Shown in pieces: positions 8,963-20,055 of a stretch of 64,000 nucleotides of DNA. The stretch spans positions 3,066,001 to 3,130,000 of the forward strand of contig NZ_CP017480.1 of NCBI RefSeq assembly GCF_001887595.1, read 5' to 3'. The position numbers were made by a program, and so were the translations under genes. This DNA is from Luteibacter rhizovicinus DSM 16549 (GTDB lineage: Bacteria; Pseudomonadota; Gammaproteobacteria; Xanthomonadales; Rhodanobacteraceae). Numbering within the stretch: position 1 is the first letter of the stretch; every line of letters starts with the position of its first letter. The notes below the pieces were generated by a model. The model saw nothing but the letters and a program-made list of their open reading frames with translations, was not told where the DNA came from and did no database searches.

Positions 8963-9774
8963 TTCTTTGTGTTCCTTCGCAGGCCCACGACATTGTCGTC
9001 GTGACGAATAACCAGGTAGTTGTAGGTGCCATGGACCACGATCGTGTTGCCTTCGACCGTGGTGTTCACTACCGAGTCTTCTCCGTGTTCTTTCTCGCGC
9101 ATGTAGATCGTCGGGAAGTTACCTGTCGGGAACTGCTTGAGATCCGGCATCTTGATGTACGTGAAGCGGCCGTCGTCATAGACGTTGATCGGCACGAGCC
9201 ACGGAGCGACTTTGCGCGACTTGGAAAAGTCGTAATCGAAGTTGTAGTCACGGCCCTTCACGAGGTCCGTATCGAGCTCGGGGGTTTCCTCTACCTTCTT
9301 CGACTCGCTCATGAAGCTCGTGTCGGCGGGGTAGGTGAAGGTGACCTTGTACTGCACGCCGGCGCGACGGGCCTGGTCGAGCGTTTTCCAGTCCGTCGCG
9401 ACGACCTTCAACTCCAGGATGTAGGAGTGAGTAGCCGTGCGGATCATCATGTTGGTGTCGACGTCGACGTTCTTCGGCTTGACGTAGAAGACGTTGTCGC
9501 GACGCGTGAGATCCCAGCCGCTGCTGAAGCCCGTGCTGTAGTCGAGGATCTTCTCGTTGGGGCTGAGCTCGATCTGTGTGGTGATGCCGAGGCCTGTCCG
9601 TACCGTGTAGATCCGGTCGGGCTGGTACTCGTAGGGCTGTACGGCGATCGCCGTTCCCGTGGCGGACGGTGCGGGCGTGGTGGTCGGATTGGTTTCCGCG
9701 GAGGCCACGGTCAGGACACCCGATAGGGCGAGTCCCAGACTGCAGGCCAGTCTCAGCTTGCTGGAACGGTTCAT
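8959..9774 (-). CDS. virB9: VirB9, outer-membrane core-complex protein
   Basis: This 271-residue protein has a clear signal peptide (first about 26 residues). The N-terminal domain contains YQPDRIYTVRTGLGITTQIEL, shortened here to its YTVRTG and TQIEL signatures. The C-terminal domain (NVYDDGRFTYIKMP) binds VirB7. It is immediately adjacent to virB8 with no gap and overlaps virB10. It forms the outer layer of the core complex with VirB7 and VirB10. Confidence 0.95.
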   Translation of the reverse strand: MNRSSKLRLACSLGLALSGVLTVASAETNPTTTPAPSATGTAIAVQPYEYQPDRIYTVRTGLGITTQIELSPNEKILDYSTGFSSGWDLTRRDNVFYVKPKNVDVDTNMMIRTATHSYILELKVVATDWKTLDQARRAGVQYKVTFTYPADTSFMSESKKVEETPELDTDLVKGRDYNFDYDFSKSRKVAPWLVPINVYDDGRFTYIKMPDLKQFPTGNFPTIYMREKEHGEDSVVNTTVEGNTIVVHGTYNYLVIRHDDNVVGLRRNTKK

Positions 9775-10887
9775 TTAACGGCGCCCTCCATTGGCGGCGC
9801 GGGTCACGGGACGGGCCGCGGGCGGTGCGGCTTGCGGATACGGAGCGGCCGGCGCTGCAGCCTGTGGCTGCGTGGCGTAGCCCCCCTCTGAGGGAATGGG
9901 CGAGGGTGGAATACCGACCGACTGCTGGAGCGGAATGGCCTGGGCCTGCGGTACCTGGCCGGGCACTGCGGCGGGTGCCTGCGGCGCGTAGCCGGTGGGC
10001 ACCCCTGGTTGCTGAGCAGGTGCGACACCGGGAGCGCCCGGTACCTGCATGGTGGGCGCGCCGGGCGCACCACCCTGGACGGGGACGCCACCCTGGGCGG
10101 GTGCGGCGGCATTCATCGCTGCGGCGTTGGCCGCTGCATTCGGATCCGTCGACTCGGCAGGCGGCGGCGAGCCGTAGTCGTTATCGACACGGTAGCCCGT
10201 CACCTGGAAGCCCAGCGGATTCTCGATCCGGTTCTGGTCATCCATGCGCAGGTTGGGTTTGTACGTGAAGGAGATCGTGGCGATCTTGGCGTCGAGCGGA
10301 TAGGTCGACCCGTTCACCTTGTCGAACACGTTGCGCTGGAAGCGAACTGTCGCACCCTTCGGCGTCTGGCCGTTCTCGCCACCGATCAGGGAAAGGCTGA
10401 GGATCTTTACCCGAATCGCGCGCGACTTGCCGTAGATTTTGTAGGGGCTCTGTTCGTTGTTCGCGGCGTGCAGGTTCATGTACGCCTGCGCCACATCAGG
10501 CGCCGCCATCGTCAGGACCGTCGGCCAATCGCGCAGGTTGGTCAACGCGAGGTCATACGCTTCACGCGCGAGTACGAAGTGCGCGACGTTACTGCGGTTG
10601 ACCGCTTCGCTAGACGTGATCTGGCGATTCACCACATCGTCGGAGAGGCGGGACAGTGAACTCGTTCCGGAATACGCATCGGCGAGGATGAGGTACGGGA
10701 CCTTTTCCTTCATCGGCATCATGTAGAAGATGGTGCCGCCGAGCATCAGCGAGACGGCAACCGAGCAGCCCGCGACGATCCACGCACGCTTTTCGCTGCG
10801 CTTTGCGAGGTCGGCAACGGTGACTTCGAAGCTCACGCTTTGCGCGACGGCCTGGTCGATCTTCGGTGAGTTCTTTTTCTTGAGCAT
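9775..10887 (-). CDS. virB8: VirB8, inner-membrane assembly factor with long C-terminal tail
   Basis: This 370-residue protein has a short cytoplasmic N-terminus, a transmembrane helix at about residues 36-56 and an NTF2-like periplasmic domain to about residue 235 (YLILAD, YKIYGKSRAIRV, ATISFTY). A Pro/Gln/Ala/Gly-rich tail of about 130 residues follows and accounts for the extra length over typical VirB8 (about 230-240). VirB8 is a scaffold in the inner-membrane complex. The ATG at 10887 is chosen because upstream codons give a non-conserved Pro/Arg-rich stretch overlapping virB7. Confidence 0.92.
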   Translation of the reverse strand: MLKKKNSPKIDQAVAQSVSFEVTVADLAKRSEKRAWIVAGCSVAVSLMLGGTIFYMMPMKEKVPYLILADAYSGTSSLSRLSDDVVNRQITSSEAVNRSNVAHFVLAREAYDLALTNLRDWPTVLTMAAPDVAQAYMNLHAANNEQSPYKIYGKSRAIRVKILSLSLIGGENGQTPKGATVRFQRNVFDKVNGSTYPLDAKIATISFTYKPNLRMDDQNRIENPLGFQVTGYRVDNDYGSPPPAESTDPNAAANAAAMNAAAPAQGGVPVQGGAPGAPTMQVPGAPGVAPAQQPGVPTGYAPQAPAAVPGQVPQAQAIPLQQSVGIPPSPIPSEGGYATQPQAAAPAAPYPQAAPPAARPVTRAANGGRR

Positions 10888-10909
10888 CGGATAGCTGTCC
10901 TGTCGTCGC

Positions 10910-11476
10910 TTACTTGGCGTCCGCGTTCGCGACGACGTGTCCGTCGTTGGCGGGAGCGGCGGCAGGTGTGGGTTCGGGTACGGAAGCCGTGACCGGAGCG
11001 CTCGGTGCAACCACCGCTGCTGAAGCGGGCGGTGCTACAGGTGCCGGCGCAACGCTGGCGCTCACTTCTTCGACGACGAGATCCGAGCCGTTGACCGTGA
11101 CGGCGACGCCTTGCGCGCCGTAGATCTTGCTCAGCTGCGCCGTGGCGTCACGCAGTTCCGTGGTGTGGATGCCGGAGGCCGCGCGCGTGAGGCTGAAATC
11201 CGAACGAAGACGGTATTGGAGCTTCAGCCCCGTGTCCTTCGTCCAGCGGGTCAGCATCGTCTTCAGGGTGCTGTCCATCGGCGCTGCGTAATACGTGTAC
11301 GGCAGGGCAAGCGGAATCTCGACCACTTTGTCGTCGTACTTGTTGACCGGCTTCCAGCTACCGCCGAAGTCCTTGGCAGCCGGCGTACCGCAGGCGGAAA
11401 GGAGCATGGCGAGTGCGGAGACAAGGCCGAGGGCGAGGGGATTCAGGGTTCTATTCACGCTTGGCTCGTAAGTCAT
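10910..11476 (-). CDS. virB7: VirB7 lipoprotein with N0-like domain (X-T4SS type)
   Basis: This 188-residue protein has a lipobox LLSAC with the acylated Cys at about residue 29. The VirB9-binding motif KDFGGSWKPVN follows (about residues 35-45). A compact domain of about 80 residues comes next and resembles the secretin N0 fold seen in X. citri VirB7; ordinary VirB7 proteins are only about 45-60 residues. An Ala/Pro/Val-rich tail of about 48 residues ends the protein. The start is uncertain: ATG 11476 is used, while GTG 11458 would give a shorter signal peptide. It is the first gene of the operon. The extra domain points to the antibacterial class of T4SS. Confidence 0.88.
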   Translation of the reverse strand: MTYEPSVNRTLNPLALGLVSALAMLLSACGTPAAKDFGGSWKPVNKYDDKVVEIPLALPYTYYAAPMDSTLKTMLTRWTKDTGLKLQYRLRSDFSLTRAASGIHTTELRDATAQLSKIYGAQGVAVTVNGSDLVVEEVSASVAPAPVAPPASAAVVAPSAPVTASVPEPTPAAAPANDGHVVANADAK

Positions 11477-11699
11477 CGAAAGCAAAGGGAAAAACGCAGG
11501 CAACAGACACCGCGGCTCATCGCCGAAAGCGAAGCCGGAAAGCGTTTACGGCGCTACGGATTGGAAAAGTGCGCGAGCCGGGGGAGCGAATCGGCAAGCG
11601 ATCTGTCGGCGTGCCACCACGCGATAGGCGTGGCTTGAGCAAAATCCCTGGAACAGACTGGAACGGCGGGCCAACCGGCCCCGAGCGACATGCAAATCA

Positions 11700-11718
11700 T
11701 CCATACAACATCCTGTAC
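11700..11718 (-). promoter_or_regulatory. Candidate CsrA-binding sites in the virB7 leader
   Basis: On the minus strand, 11718-11708 reads GTACAGGATGT, one base short of the CsrA consensus RUACARGGAUGU. A second GGATG follows 11 nt downstream (GGA at 11702-11700). CsrA dimers bind paired GGA motifs, and CsrA is reported to repress the homologous virB operon of X. citri. The sites are about 230 nt before virB7, so they work only if the transcript starts upstream of them; that start is not determined here. Confidence 0.4.
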
Positions 11719-11971
11719 GAGCGCAGAGCGCCCTTGCATAACGTGCCAGCGAAGAATGGTCGCGCGCATCAGGAGCGATGACGATATCGCCTACCTATAG
11801 TTGCGTCTTACCGACTGTGTATCCCCACCCCTTTTGCAGATCCCTGTCTGCGCCGTAAACATAACGCAACAAGAAATTTCTGACTAGTGGTGCATGTGCG
11901 TGTTTTTGCGGCTCTTGTCACACATTTCTGGCATGTAACATGCGTGAAACGCGCGCCGACGGGACGCACGT

Positions 11972-11991
11972 CACTGCACAACTGTGCAGTG
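11972..11991. promoter_or_regulatory. Palindromic operator-like sequence
   Basis: CACTGCACA-AC-TGTGCAGTG has perfect 9-bp arms, a shape typical of a dimeric regulator site. It sits in the lower-GC part of the virB7-pncC spacer. The regulator is unknown. Confidence 0.4.
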
Positions 11992-12491
11992 GCGCACTCA
12001 ATTGCCGCAAATGTGTAAAGCTCGTGAAAGTTGCCATTGAAACCAATTCGTGCTCTGCCTCCCTGTTTCGCAAGTTGCCATTTTTTGGTGTCAGACGCGC
12101 TACACGTCGATGTTTTCAACGTGTTGGGAATCACCATCGAATGTCATGCGGTGTGCGACGAGCTCGATCGATGAAATGGTGACTGAATGAACCGCAACGG
12201 ATGAGTGGTTGTGGCTCGTCGCGAGATGCGGGCCCTGTCTCCGAGATGCGCGGGCTCAGCCGCGTACTCGATGTAGGCAGGGCGAGGGTGGGGCGTGGCG
12301 TCGTATAACGCCAACCAAAGAGAGGCAAAATAGTGCCACCAATGAGGTGTCATGGTAACGGCGCCAAGCCGTCGCAACAACGCCAACAGCCATAGAAGTT
12401 TTCTCAAATCATCGCTGCCGCTCCTCGCCTCTGCATCGACATCGCCAAGCCCCGGGAGTAGAACCTCTCCCTTTCCCCACAGGACCCGCCC

Positions 12492-13001
12492 ATGGATTCG
12501 CCAGCCATCCCCTCCGACGCCGACCTCATGGCGCTGGCTCAGGACGTCGCTACTGCTGCCCAGGAGCGCCGGGTCATGGTGGCGACGGCCGAGTCGTGTA
12601 CCGGTGGCTGGATCGCCAAGACCCTGACCGACCTGGCCGGTAGCTCGGCGTGGTTCGAGGCGGGTGTCGTTACTTATAGCTACAGCGCCAAGGAGTCCCT
12701 GCTGGGAGTGAACCCGCGCACGCTCGAGCGGACGGGCGCGGTGAGCGAGGAGACCGTCCTCGAGATGGTTTCCGGCGCCCTGGCCCGGTACGGCGCAGGC
12801 GTGGCCGTGGCGGTTACCGGTATTGCGGGCCCTTCCGGCGGCACGCCGGACAAGCCGGTGGGAACGGTATGGATTGGCTGGAAGCGTCGGGGTGGGTATG
12901 CCCGTGCCGAGCTCTTCCACTTTTCGGGCGATCGCGAGGCAGTTCGCCGACAGACGGTGGCCCGCGCACTTGCTGGAATGACCTCCGAGCTCAGGGGCTG
13001 A
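12492..13001 (+). CDS. pncC: Nicotinamide-nucleotide amidohydrolase (CinA C-terminal domain)
   Basis: At 169 residues this is a stand-alone CinA_C/PncC domain. It carries the family motifs ESCTGGW (about residues 34-40, with the catalytic Ser), [16 protein letters not shown] and [21 protein letters not shown]. The enzyme hydrolyses NMN to nicotinate mononucleotide in pyridine-nucleotide salvage. An AGGA lies about 10 bases before the ATG. It precedes recA by 92 bp, the arrangement known from many gammaproteobacteria. Confidence 0.93.
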   Translation: MDSPAIPSDADLMALAQDVATAAQERRVMVATAESCTGGWIAKTLTDLAGSSAWFEAGVVTYSYSAKESLLGVNPRTLERTGAVSEETVLEMVSGALARYGAGVAVAVTGIAGPSGGTPDKPVGTVWIGWKRRGGYARAELFHFSGDREAVRRQTVARALAGMTSELRG

Positions 13002-13093
13002 GCTGGGTCCCCTGTGGCACACTTGGCGATTGCGGATCGCAGTCCCTGAGACCACGGTCGGGCAAGATACCTACCTACACACGAGACCCGGAT

Positions 13094-14140
13094 ATGACGA
13101 TGGACGACAATAAGCGCAAGGCGCTGGCGAGTGCCCTCGGCCAGATTGAAAAGCAGTTCGGCAAGGGTGCCGTCATGCGTCTTGGCGATCGCGCCGACGA
13201 TGCGATCGACACGGTGTCGACCGGTTCGCTCGGCCTGGACATCGCCCTCGGTATCGGCGGTCTGCCGCGTGGTCGCGTCGTCGAAATCTACGGTCCGGAA
13301 TCCTCGGGTAAGACCACGCTGACCCTGCAGGCGATCGCCTCCTGCCAGCGCGCCGGCGGCACGGCGGCCTTCGTCGATGCCGAGCATGCCCTCGACCCCA
13401 GCTACGCCGAAAAGCTCGGCGTGAACGTGGCCGACCTCCTGGTCAGCCAGCCGGATACGGGTGAGCAGGCTCTCGAGATCGCCGACATGCTGGTGCGCTC
13501 GGGCGCCGTGGACATGGTCGTGGTCGATTCCGTCGCCGCGCTGACCCCGAAGGCGGAAATCGAAGGCGAAATGGGCGACTCCCACGTCGGTCTGCACGCC
13601 CGTCTGATGAGCCAGGCGCTGCGCAAGCTCACCGCCAACATCAAGAAGACCAACTGCCTGGTCATCTTCATCAACCAGATCCGCATGAAGATCGGCGTGA
13701 TGTTCGGCAGCCCGGAAACCACCACCGGTGGTAACGCTCTGAAGTTCTACGCCTCGGTCCGTCTCGACATCCGCCGTATTGGCGCGGTCAAGAAGGGCGA
13801 CGAAGTCATCGGCTCGGAGACCCGCGTCAAGGTCGTCAAGAACAAGGTGGCGCCGCCGTTCCGCCAGGCCGAATTCGAGATCCTCTACGGCGAAGGTACC
13901 TCGCGCGAAGGCGAGATCATCGAGCTGGGCGTGCGCGAGAACCTGATCGACAAGGCGGGCGCCTGGTACAGCTACAAGGGTGACCGCATCGGCCAGGGCA
14001 AGGAGAACGTTCGCCAGTTCCTGCGCGACAACCCGGCCATCGCCAACGAAGTCGACGCCGAGCTGCGTGCCCGCCTGCTGGTCAAGGCAGGTCCGAAGGC
14101 CGAAGCCTCGACCGAGGCCGACGAGCTTGAGGAAGTCTGA
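13094..14140 (+). CDS. recA: RecA recombinase
   Basis: This 348-residue protein has the RecA ATPase core. Walker [10 protein letters not shown] is at residues 67-75, VVVDSVAAL is the Walker B strand, and loop regions MSQALRKLT and [14 protein letters not shown] follow. The acidic C-terminus ends in a run of Glu/Asp. It carries out homologous recombination and induces the SOS response by promoting LexA cleavage. I see no obvious LexA palindrome in the 92 bp before the ATG; the promoter may lie further upstream, inside pncC. Its end overlaps recX. Confidence 0.98.
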   Translation: MTMDDNKRKALASALGQIEKQFGKGAVMRLGDRADDAIDTVSTGSLGLDIALGIGGLPRGRVVEIYGPESSGKTTLTLQAIASCQRAGGTAAFVDAEHALDPSYAEKLGVNVADLLVSQPDTGEQALEIADMLVRSGAVDMVVVDSVAALTPKAEIEGEMGDSHVGLHARLMSQALRKLTANIKKTNCLVIFINQIRMKIGVMFGSPETTTGGNALKFYASVRLDIRRIGAVKKGDEVIGSETRVKVVKNKVAPPFRQAEFEILYGEGTSREGEIIELGVRENLIDKAGAWYSYKGDRIGQGKENVRQFLRDNPAIANEVDAELRARLLVKAGPKAEASTEADELEEV

Positions 14141-14633
14141 TAAAGGCACGGGGGAGGGCGGCGGCAAGGCCGATCGCCCCACCCGTACCGCGTACGACAA
14201 GGCGCTCGGGCTGCTCGCCCGGCGCGAGCACTCCCGCCGCGAACTCAAGCAGAAGCTTGATCGCGGCGGCTTTGCTCGTGAGGAGGCCACCGATGCCGTT
14301 GCCCGGCTCGGAGATCAGGGTTACCAGGATGACGACCGCTTCGCCGCGTCGCTCATGCGGAGCCGGATCGGGCAGGGCTACGGGCCGGCTCGTATTCGCG
14401 CCGAACTGCGTAGCCAGGGCATCACGGACGCCGTGATCCGCGAGCTGATCGAGTCCGCCGACGTGGATTGGCAGGATCTGGCCGCCAGCCAGCTGCGTCG
14501 TCGTTACGGTTTGCCGTCGGCCGACCCCGCGGAACGGGTGCGGCGGGCGCAATTCCTCTTGCGTCGAGGCTTCGCCGCCGCCACAGTACGTGTTCTAACC
14601 CACGCCGATGCGGAAGACACCGACGACGATTGA
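14127..14633 (+). CDS. recX: RecX, regulator of RecA
   Basis: This 168-residue protein consists of RecX three-helix repeats: [19 protein letters not shown] in the first, [20 protein letters not shown] in the second and [11 protein letters not shown] in the third. RecX binds and modulates RecA filaments. No ATG or GTG fits the start of the conserved region. A TTG at 14127, inside the end of recA, is the best candidate and gives a 14-bp overlap with recA. The start is therefore less certain than the call. Confidence 0.9.
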   Translation: MRKSDKGTGEGGGKADRPTRTAYDKALGLLARREHSRRELKQKLDRGGFAREEATDAVARLGDQGYQDDDRFAASLMRSRIGQGYGPARIRAELRSQGITDAVIRELIESADVDWQDLAASQLRRRYGLPSADPAERVRRAQFLLRRGFAAATVRVLTHADAEDTDDD

Positions 14634-14704
14634 AGGCAGTGAGCCTTGATTCTGGACGGAGCGTCTCCGCGACATGTCTCGCAGCGCCCAAGCCACGATA
14701 GCTC

Positions 14705-17338
<2,634 letters not shown>

Positions 17339-17640
17339 ACGAAACCGGCCAGCGTGAACGGGAGGGTGCCGTAAAGGCATCCAACCGGCCGTTTTGGCCC
17401 GTCGTGCGTTGCGCCCGCTGGTTTGGCTCGGCTAGTATGATCCGAATGCCGAAAGCATTCTTCGGCACCGATCCGCTGGATCGAAACAAAGGCAGGACAG
17501 CTGGTCAGCGACACACACAACTAGAGCCGGGGAAGGCAGCTCGGCCTTCGATGGTCGAAACGTCAACCATTGACGGCAAGCACTCGGGGTGAGTTGTCGT
17601 TGGTGGGGAAGCCAATACCTGATTTTATGGAGTATCAATC
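17339..17640. other. alaS-csrA intergenic region
   Basis: This 302-bp spacer presumably holds the csrA promoter(s). A perfect hairpin GAATGC-CGAAA-GCATTC lies at 17444-17460, and TTGCGC (17409-17414) with TAGTAT (17433-17438) at 18-bp spacing is a weak sigma-70-like candidate. No gene is seen. Confidence 0.4.
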
Positions 17641-17844
17641 ATGCTGATTCTGACCCGCCGGGTCGGTGAAACCCTAATGATCGGCGACGAGGTGACCGTC
17701 ACTGTTCTGGGTGTCAAAGGTAACCAGGTTCGCATTGGTATCAATGCACCGAAAAACGTCGCGGTCCACCGCGAAGAGATTTACCAGCGCATCAAGAACG
17801 AGAACGATCCTGCCGGCCACACCGGGGACGACCAGGACCAGTAA
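17641..17844 (+). CDS. csrA: CsrA, carbon storage / post-transcriptional regulator
   Basis: This 67-residue protein begins [10 protein letters not shown] and contains [17 protein letters not shown] and VHREEIY. It has the two RNA-binding edges of CsrA, including the conserved Arg in VHREE. CsrA binds GGA motifs in 5' leaders and represses or stabilises mRNAs for carbon storage, motility, biofilm and secretion. GGAG lies 8-11 bases before the ATG. The alaS-csrA-tRNA-Ser order is the standard gammaproteobacterial one. The nearby virB operon has CsrA-like sites in its leader. Confidence 0.98.
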   Translation: MLILTRRVGETLMIGDEVTVTVLGVKGNQVRIGINAPKNVAVHREEIYQRIKNENDPAGHTGDDQDQ

Positions 17845-17920
17845 AGCTCTTTACGGCTGAAGCAAGGACAAGTATCCTTGCTCGCTCGTTAAGGCACGTT
17901 CCTCAACGACGAACGTTCAC

Positions 17921-18013
17921 GGAGAGTTGCCCGAGTGGCCGAAGGGGCTCCCCTGCTAAGGGAGTATAGGGTCAAAAGCCTTATCGAGGGTTCGAATCCC
18001 TCACTCTCCGCCA
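17921..18013 (+). tRNA. tRNA-Ser (anticodon GCU)
   Basis: A 93-nt cloverleaf with acceptor GGAGAGT/ACTCTCC, a long variable arm as expected for serine, anticodon loop CTGCTAA and encoded CCA at 18011-18013. It lies downstream of csrA, as serV does in E. coli. Confidence 0.97.
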
Positions 18014-18018
18014 GTTTG

Positions 18019-18048
18019 CAAAAAGCCCTGTTTTTACAGGGCTTTTTT
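18019..18048 (+). terminator. Intrinsic terminator after tRNA-Ser
   Basis: AAAAAGCCCTG-TTTTTA-CAGGGCTTTTTT: a GC stem followed by a T-run, directly after the tRNA 3' end. Confidence 0.9.
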
Positions 18049-18312
18049 GTGGGCGGAAACATTGCATTGCAGGCGGCGGGATGGGGTATTCCCGGGGCGT
18101 GCCCGACCGGGCCTGCCGGGGCATTGGGACAGGCTCAGGACGATCGCAGGCCATGCGTTCAGCGGCCTCGGCGGCCCGATCGCGCCTTCGATCCTACGAT
18201 CGAAATCGTAGGTTCATGACCTTTTAGCGAACGCAGCAACCTCAGCTGCGCTCCGGTGCACTCATGCGCTCAGAGCCGTTCCCCCGAACGTGTCGTAGCG
18301 AGTTCCATAGCA
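18049..18312. other. Spacer before the DUF418 gene
   Basis: No gene is seen in these 264 bp. A perfect hairpin CCTACGAT-CGAA-ATCGTAGG lies at 18193-18212, about 100 bp before the next start. Its role is unknown. Confidence 0.4.
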
Positions 18313-19701
18313 ATGATGAATTCCACCGCAGCCACTTCCCATGGCTGCCTCGCGCCTTCGCCGACGACGGTTGCCCCGGCCACCCGCGCCGAACGCCTAT
18401 CCAGCATCGATGTGCTTCGTGGATTCGCCTTGCTGGGCATCCTGGTGATGAACATCGACAGCTTTGGCGATGTGCAGGCGATGCACGACATTCCCTTCGG
18501 CACGTCGCTGGATGCCTTTGCCGGTCCGTATGCGCATCTGAATTTGGCGTTGTTCTACATCAAGTGGTTGTTCTTCGAAGGCAAGATGCGCGCCATGTTC
18601 TCGATGCTGTTCGGTGCCGGCGTCGTCCTGCTGACCCGTCGAGCTGAGAAGCGTGGGGCGGGCGACATGGCGGCGGACATCTACACGCGCAGGAACATGG
18701 TGCTCGTGTTACTCGGCCTGATCCACGGTTGCCTCATCTGGGGCGGGGATATCCTTTTCGACTACGGCCTGGTCGCGCTGCTTCTTCTGTATCCGTTGCG
18801 GAGAACGAGCCCAAGGGTACTGCTGGCGTTGGTGGCCATCTCTTCGTTGTTGAGCACCTTTTCGTACGAGTCCTACTTCCATATCGCGCAAAATATGAGC
18901 CTGTCCCGCCAGGCTGCGGCTGTCGCGACGAAAGAACAGCAGCATCAGCCGATCAGTGCTTCGGAGCGCTCCGTGCAGAAGGCATGGCAGGGAGTCGTCG
19001 ACGCCCATCGCCTTCAGCCGCGCGAAGAGATCAAGAAGAGCGTCGAGAAGGAGCGCGAGCAAGGCTATTGGGAAGGCGTCGACGAACGCCTTGACCGTTA
19101 CATCGGAACGAGTTTGTCGTTCCACGTCTATCTGATGCCCGATGTCCTCGCCCCGGCGCTATTGGGTATGGCGCTGTTCCAGCTGGGATTCCTTACTGCC
19201 GAGTTGTCGCTTGCGACCTACGTTTGGACGGCGGTGACAGGATTTGCCATCTCCGTGCCGCTGGTCATTGTCGGTGTGTACCGCACTTACGCGCACGGGC
19301 ATTTCTTCTTTCTCAACAACGACGAGTGGCTGACCTTGCCCTACGATCTGCAGCGTTTGACAGGCATGGTGGCGATGACCGCTGTCGTCATGATCCTGAT
19401 CAAACGGGGTGCTTTCAGGCGGATCCAGCGGCTCCTCGCGGCGGTGGGCAAGACGGCTTTGACCAACTACCTGTTGACCAGCGTGCTCTGCCAGTTTGTT
19501 TTCGTCTGGGGCCCGTGGAAATGGTTCGGCACGCTGCAGTACTACCAGCTGATGTACGTGGTCTTCGCCGTATGGGCCGTCAATCTGACCTTGAGTTCCC
19601 TGTGGCTGCGCTATTTTCGGTTCGGGCCGTTGGAATGGGTCTGGCGTTCGGCAACGTACGGAACGTTGCAGCCCATGCTCGCTCGCTCCGACGCAGGTTA
19701 G
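18313..19701 (+). CDS. DUF418-family multi-pass membrane protein
   Basis: This 462-residue protein shows the DUF418/YeiB N-terminal signature (IDVLRGFALLGILVMNI), FFEGKMRAMFSMLFGAG and a C-terminal transmembrane half with TNYLLTSVLCQ and FGPLEWVWR. About 9-10 hydrophobic helices are visible, with a hydrophilic region at about residues 205-260. The function of the family is unknown; a transport role has been proposed. The ATG at 18313 (or 18316) is chosen over an upstream GTG. It is monocistronic and ends before tRNA-Pro on the other strand. Confidence 0.85.
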   Translation: MMNSTAATSHGCLAPSPTTVAPATRAERLSSIDVLRGFALLGILVMNIDSFGDVQAMHDIPFGTSLDAFAGPYAHLNLALFYIKWLFFEGKMRAMFSMLFGAGVVLLTRRAEKRGAGDMAADIYTRRNMVLVLLGLIHGCLIWGGDILFDYGLVALLLLYPLRRTSPRVLLALVAISSLLSTFSYESYFHIAQNMSLSRQAAAVATKEQQHQPISASERSVQKAWQGVVDAHRLQPREEIKKSVEKEREQGYWEGVDERLDRYIGTSLSFHVYLMPDVLAPALLGMALFQLGFLTAELSLATYVWTAVTGFAISVPLVIVGVYRTYAHGHFFFLNNDEWLTLPYDLQRLTGMVAMTAVVMILIKRGAFRRIQRLLAAVGKTALTNYLLTSVLCQFVFVWGPWKWFGTLQYYQLMYVVFAVWAVNLTLSSLWLRYFRFGPLEWVWRSATYGTLQPMLARSDAG

Positions 19702-19749
19702 GCAGCGTTTACCTCATGGATGAGGGGTGGCGAGCCATTCGGTCGGACA

Positions 19750-19797
19750 AAGAAAAAGGCCCTGGAAGCTCGCATCGCTGCGGTTTCCAGGGCCTTG
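19750..19797 (-). terminator. Terminator of tRNA-Pro
   Basis: On the minus strand, AAGGCCCTGGAA...TTCCAGGGCCTT is followed by a T-run (A's at 19753-19757 on the plus strand). The 12-bp stem lies just past the tRNA 3' end. Confidence 0.85.
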
Positions 19798-19809
19798 TTC
19801 TTCGAATAT

Positions 19810-19886
<77 letters not shown>

Positions 19887-20055
19887 ACGGGAGCCGCGTA
19901 TATTAGCCATGACCTTGCCGATTCGCAACAGGTCGTCGCATCTTTTTTACAAATCGATGGCAGCCGGCTTTAGCGCAGGGCTGGCAGGCGGCCATCTGTT
20001 AATCTAAGCGGCTGCCGCGTGGCGGCTCCGACTAGCCTGTCCCAAGAGGAATTGC

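Larger units (their letters stand above)
11477..12491. other. 1 kb intergenic region between virB7 and pncC
   Basis: No convincing gene is present. The middle (about 11,860-12,180) is lower in GC than the flanks. It holds the likely leader and promoter of the virB operon (minus strand), including a CsrA-like site at 11708-11718 and a second GGATG nearby. It also has a perfect 9-bp-arm palindrome at 11972-11991, a 13-bp palindrome GCATGTAACATGC at 11931-11943, and a direct repeat AAGTTGCCATT at 12028-12038 and 12072-12082. I could not place -35/-10 boxes with confidence. Confidence 0.6.

Noticed and set aside
47..11476. Conjugative plasmid-type transfer region
   Set aside because: No relaxase, oriT-type or tra/trb-specific genes; gene order and VirB7 type fit the antibacterial class.
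11808..12137. Minus-strand open frame of 109 codons in the virB7-pncC spacer
   Set aside because: Cys-rich, no domain, no ribosome site, and it covers the palindromes; it looks like chance.
13002..13093. LexA box upstream of recA
   Set aside because: Searched by eye for a palindromic SOS box; none found in the 92 bp before the ATG.
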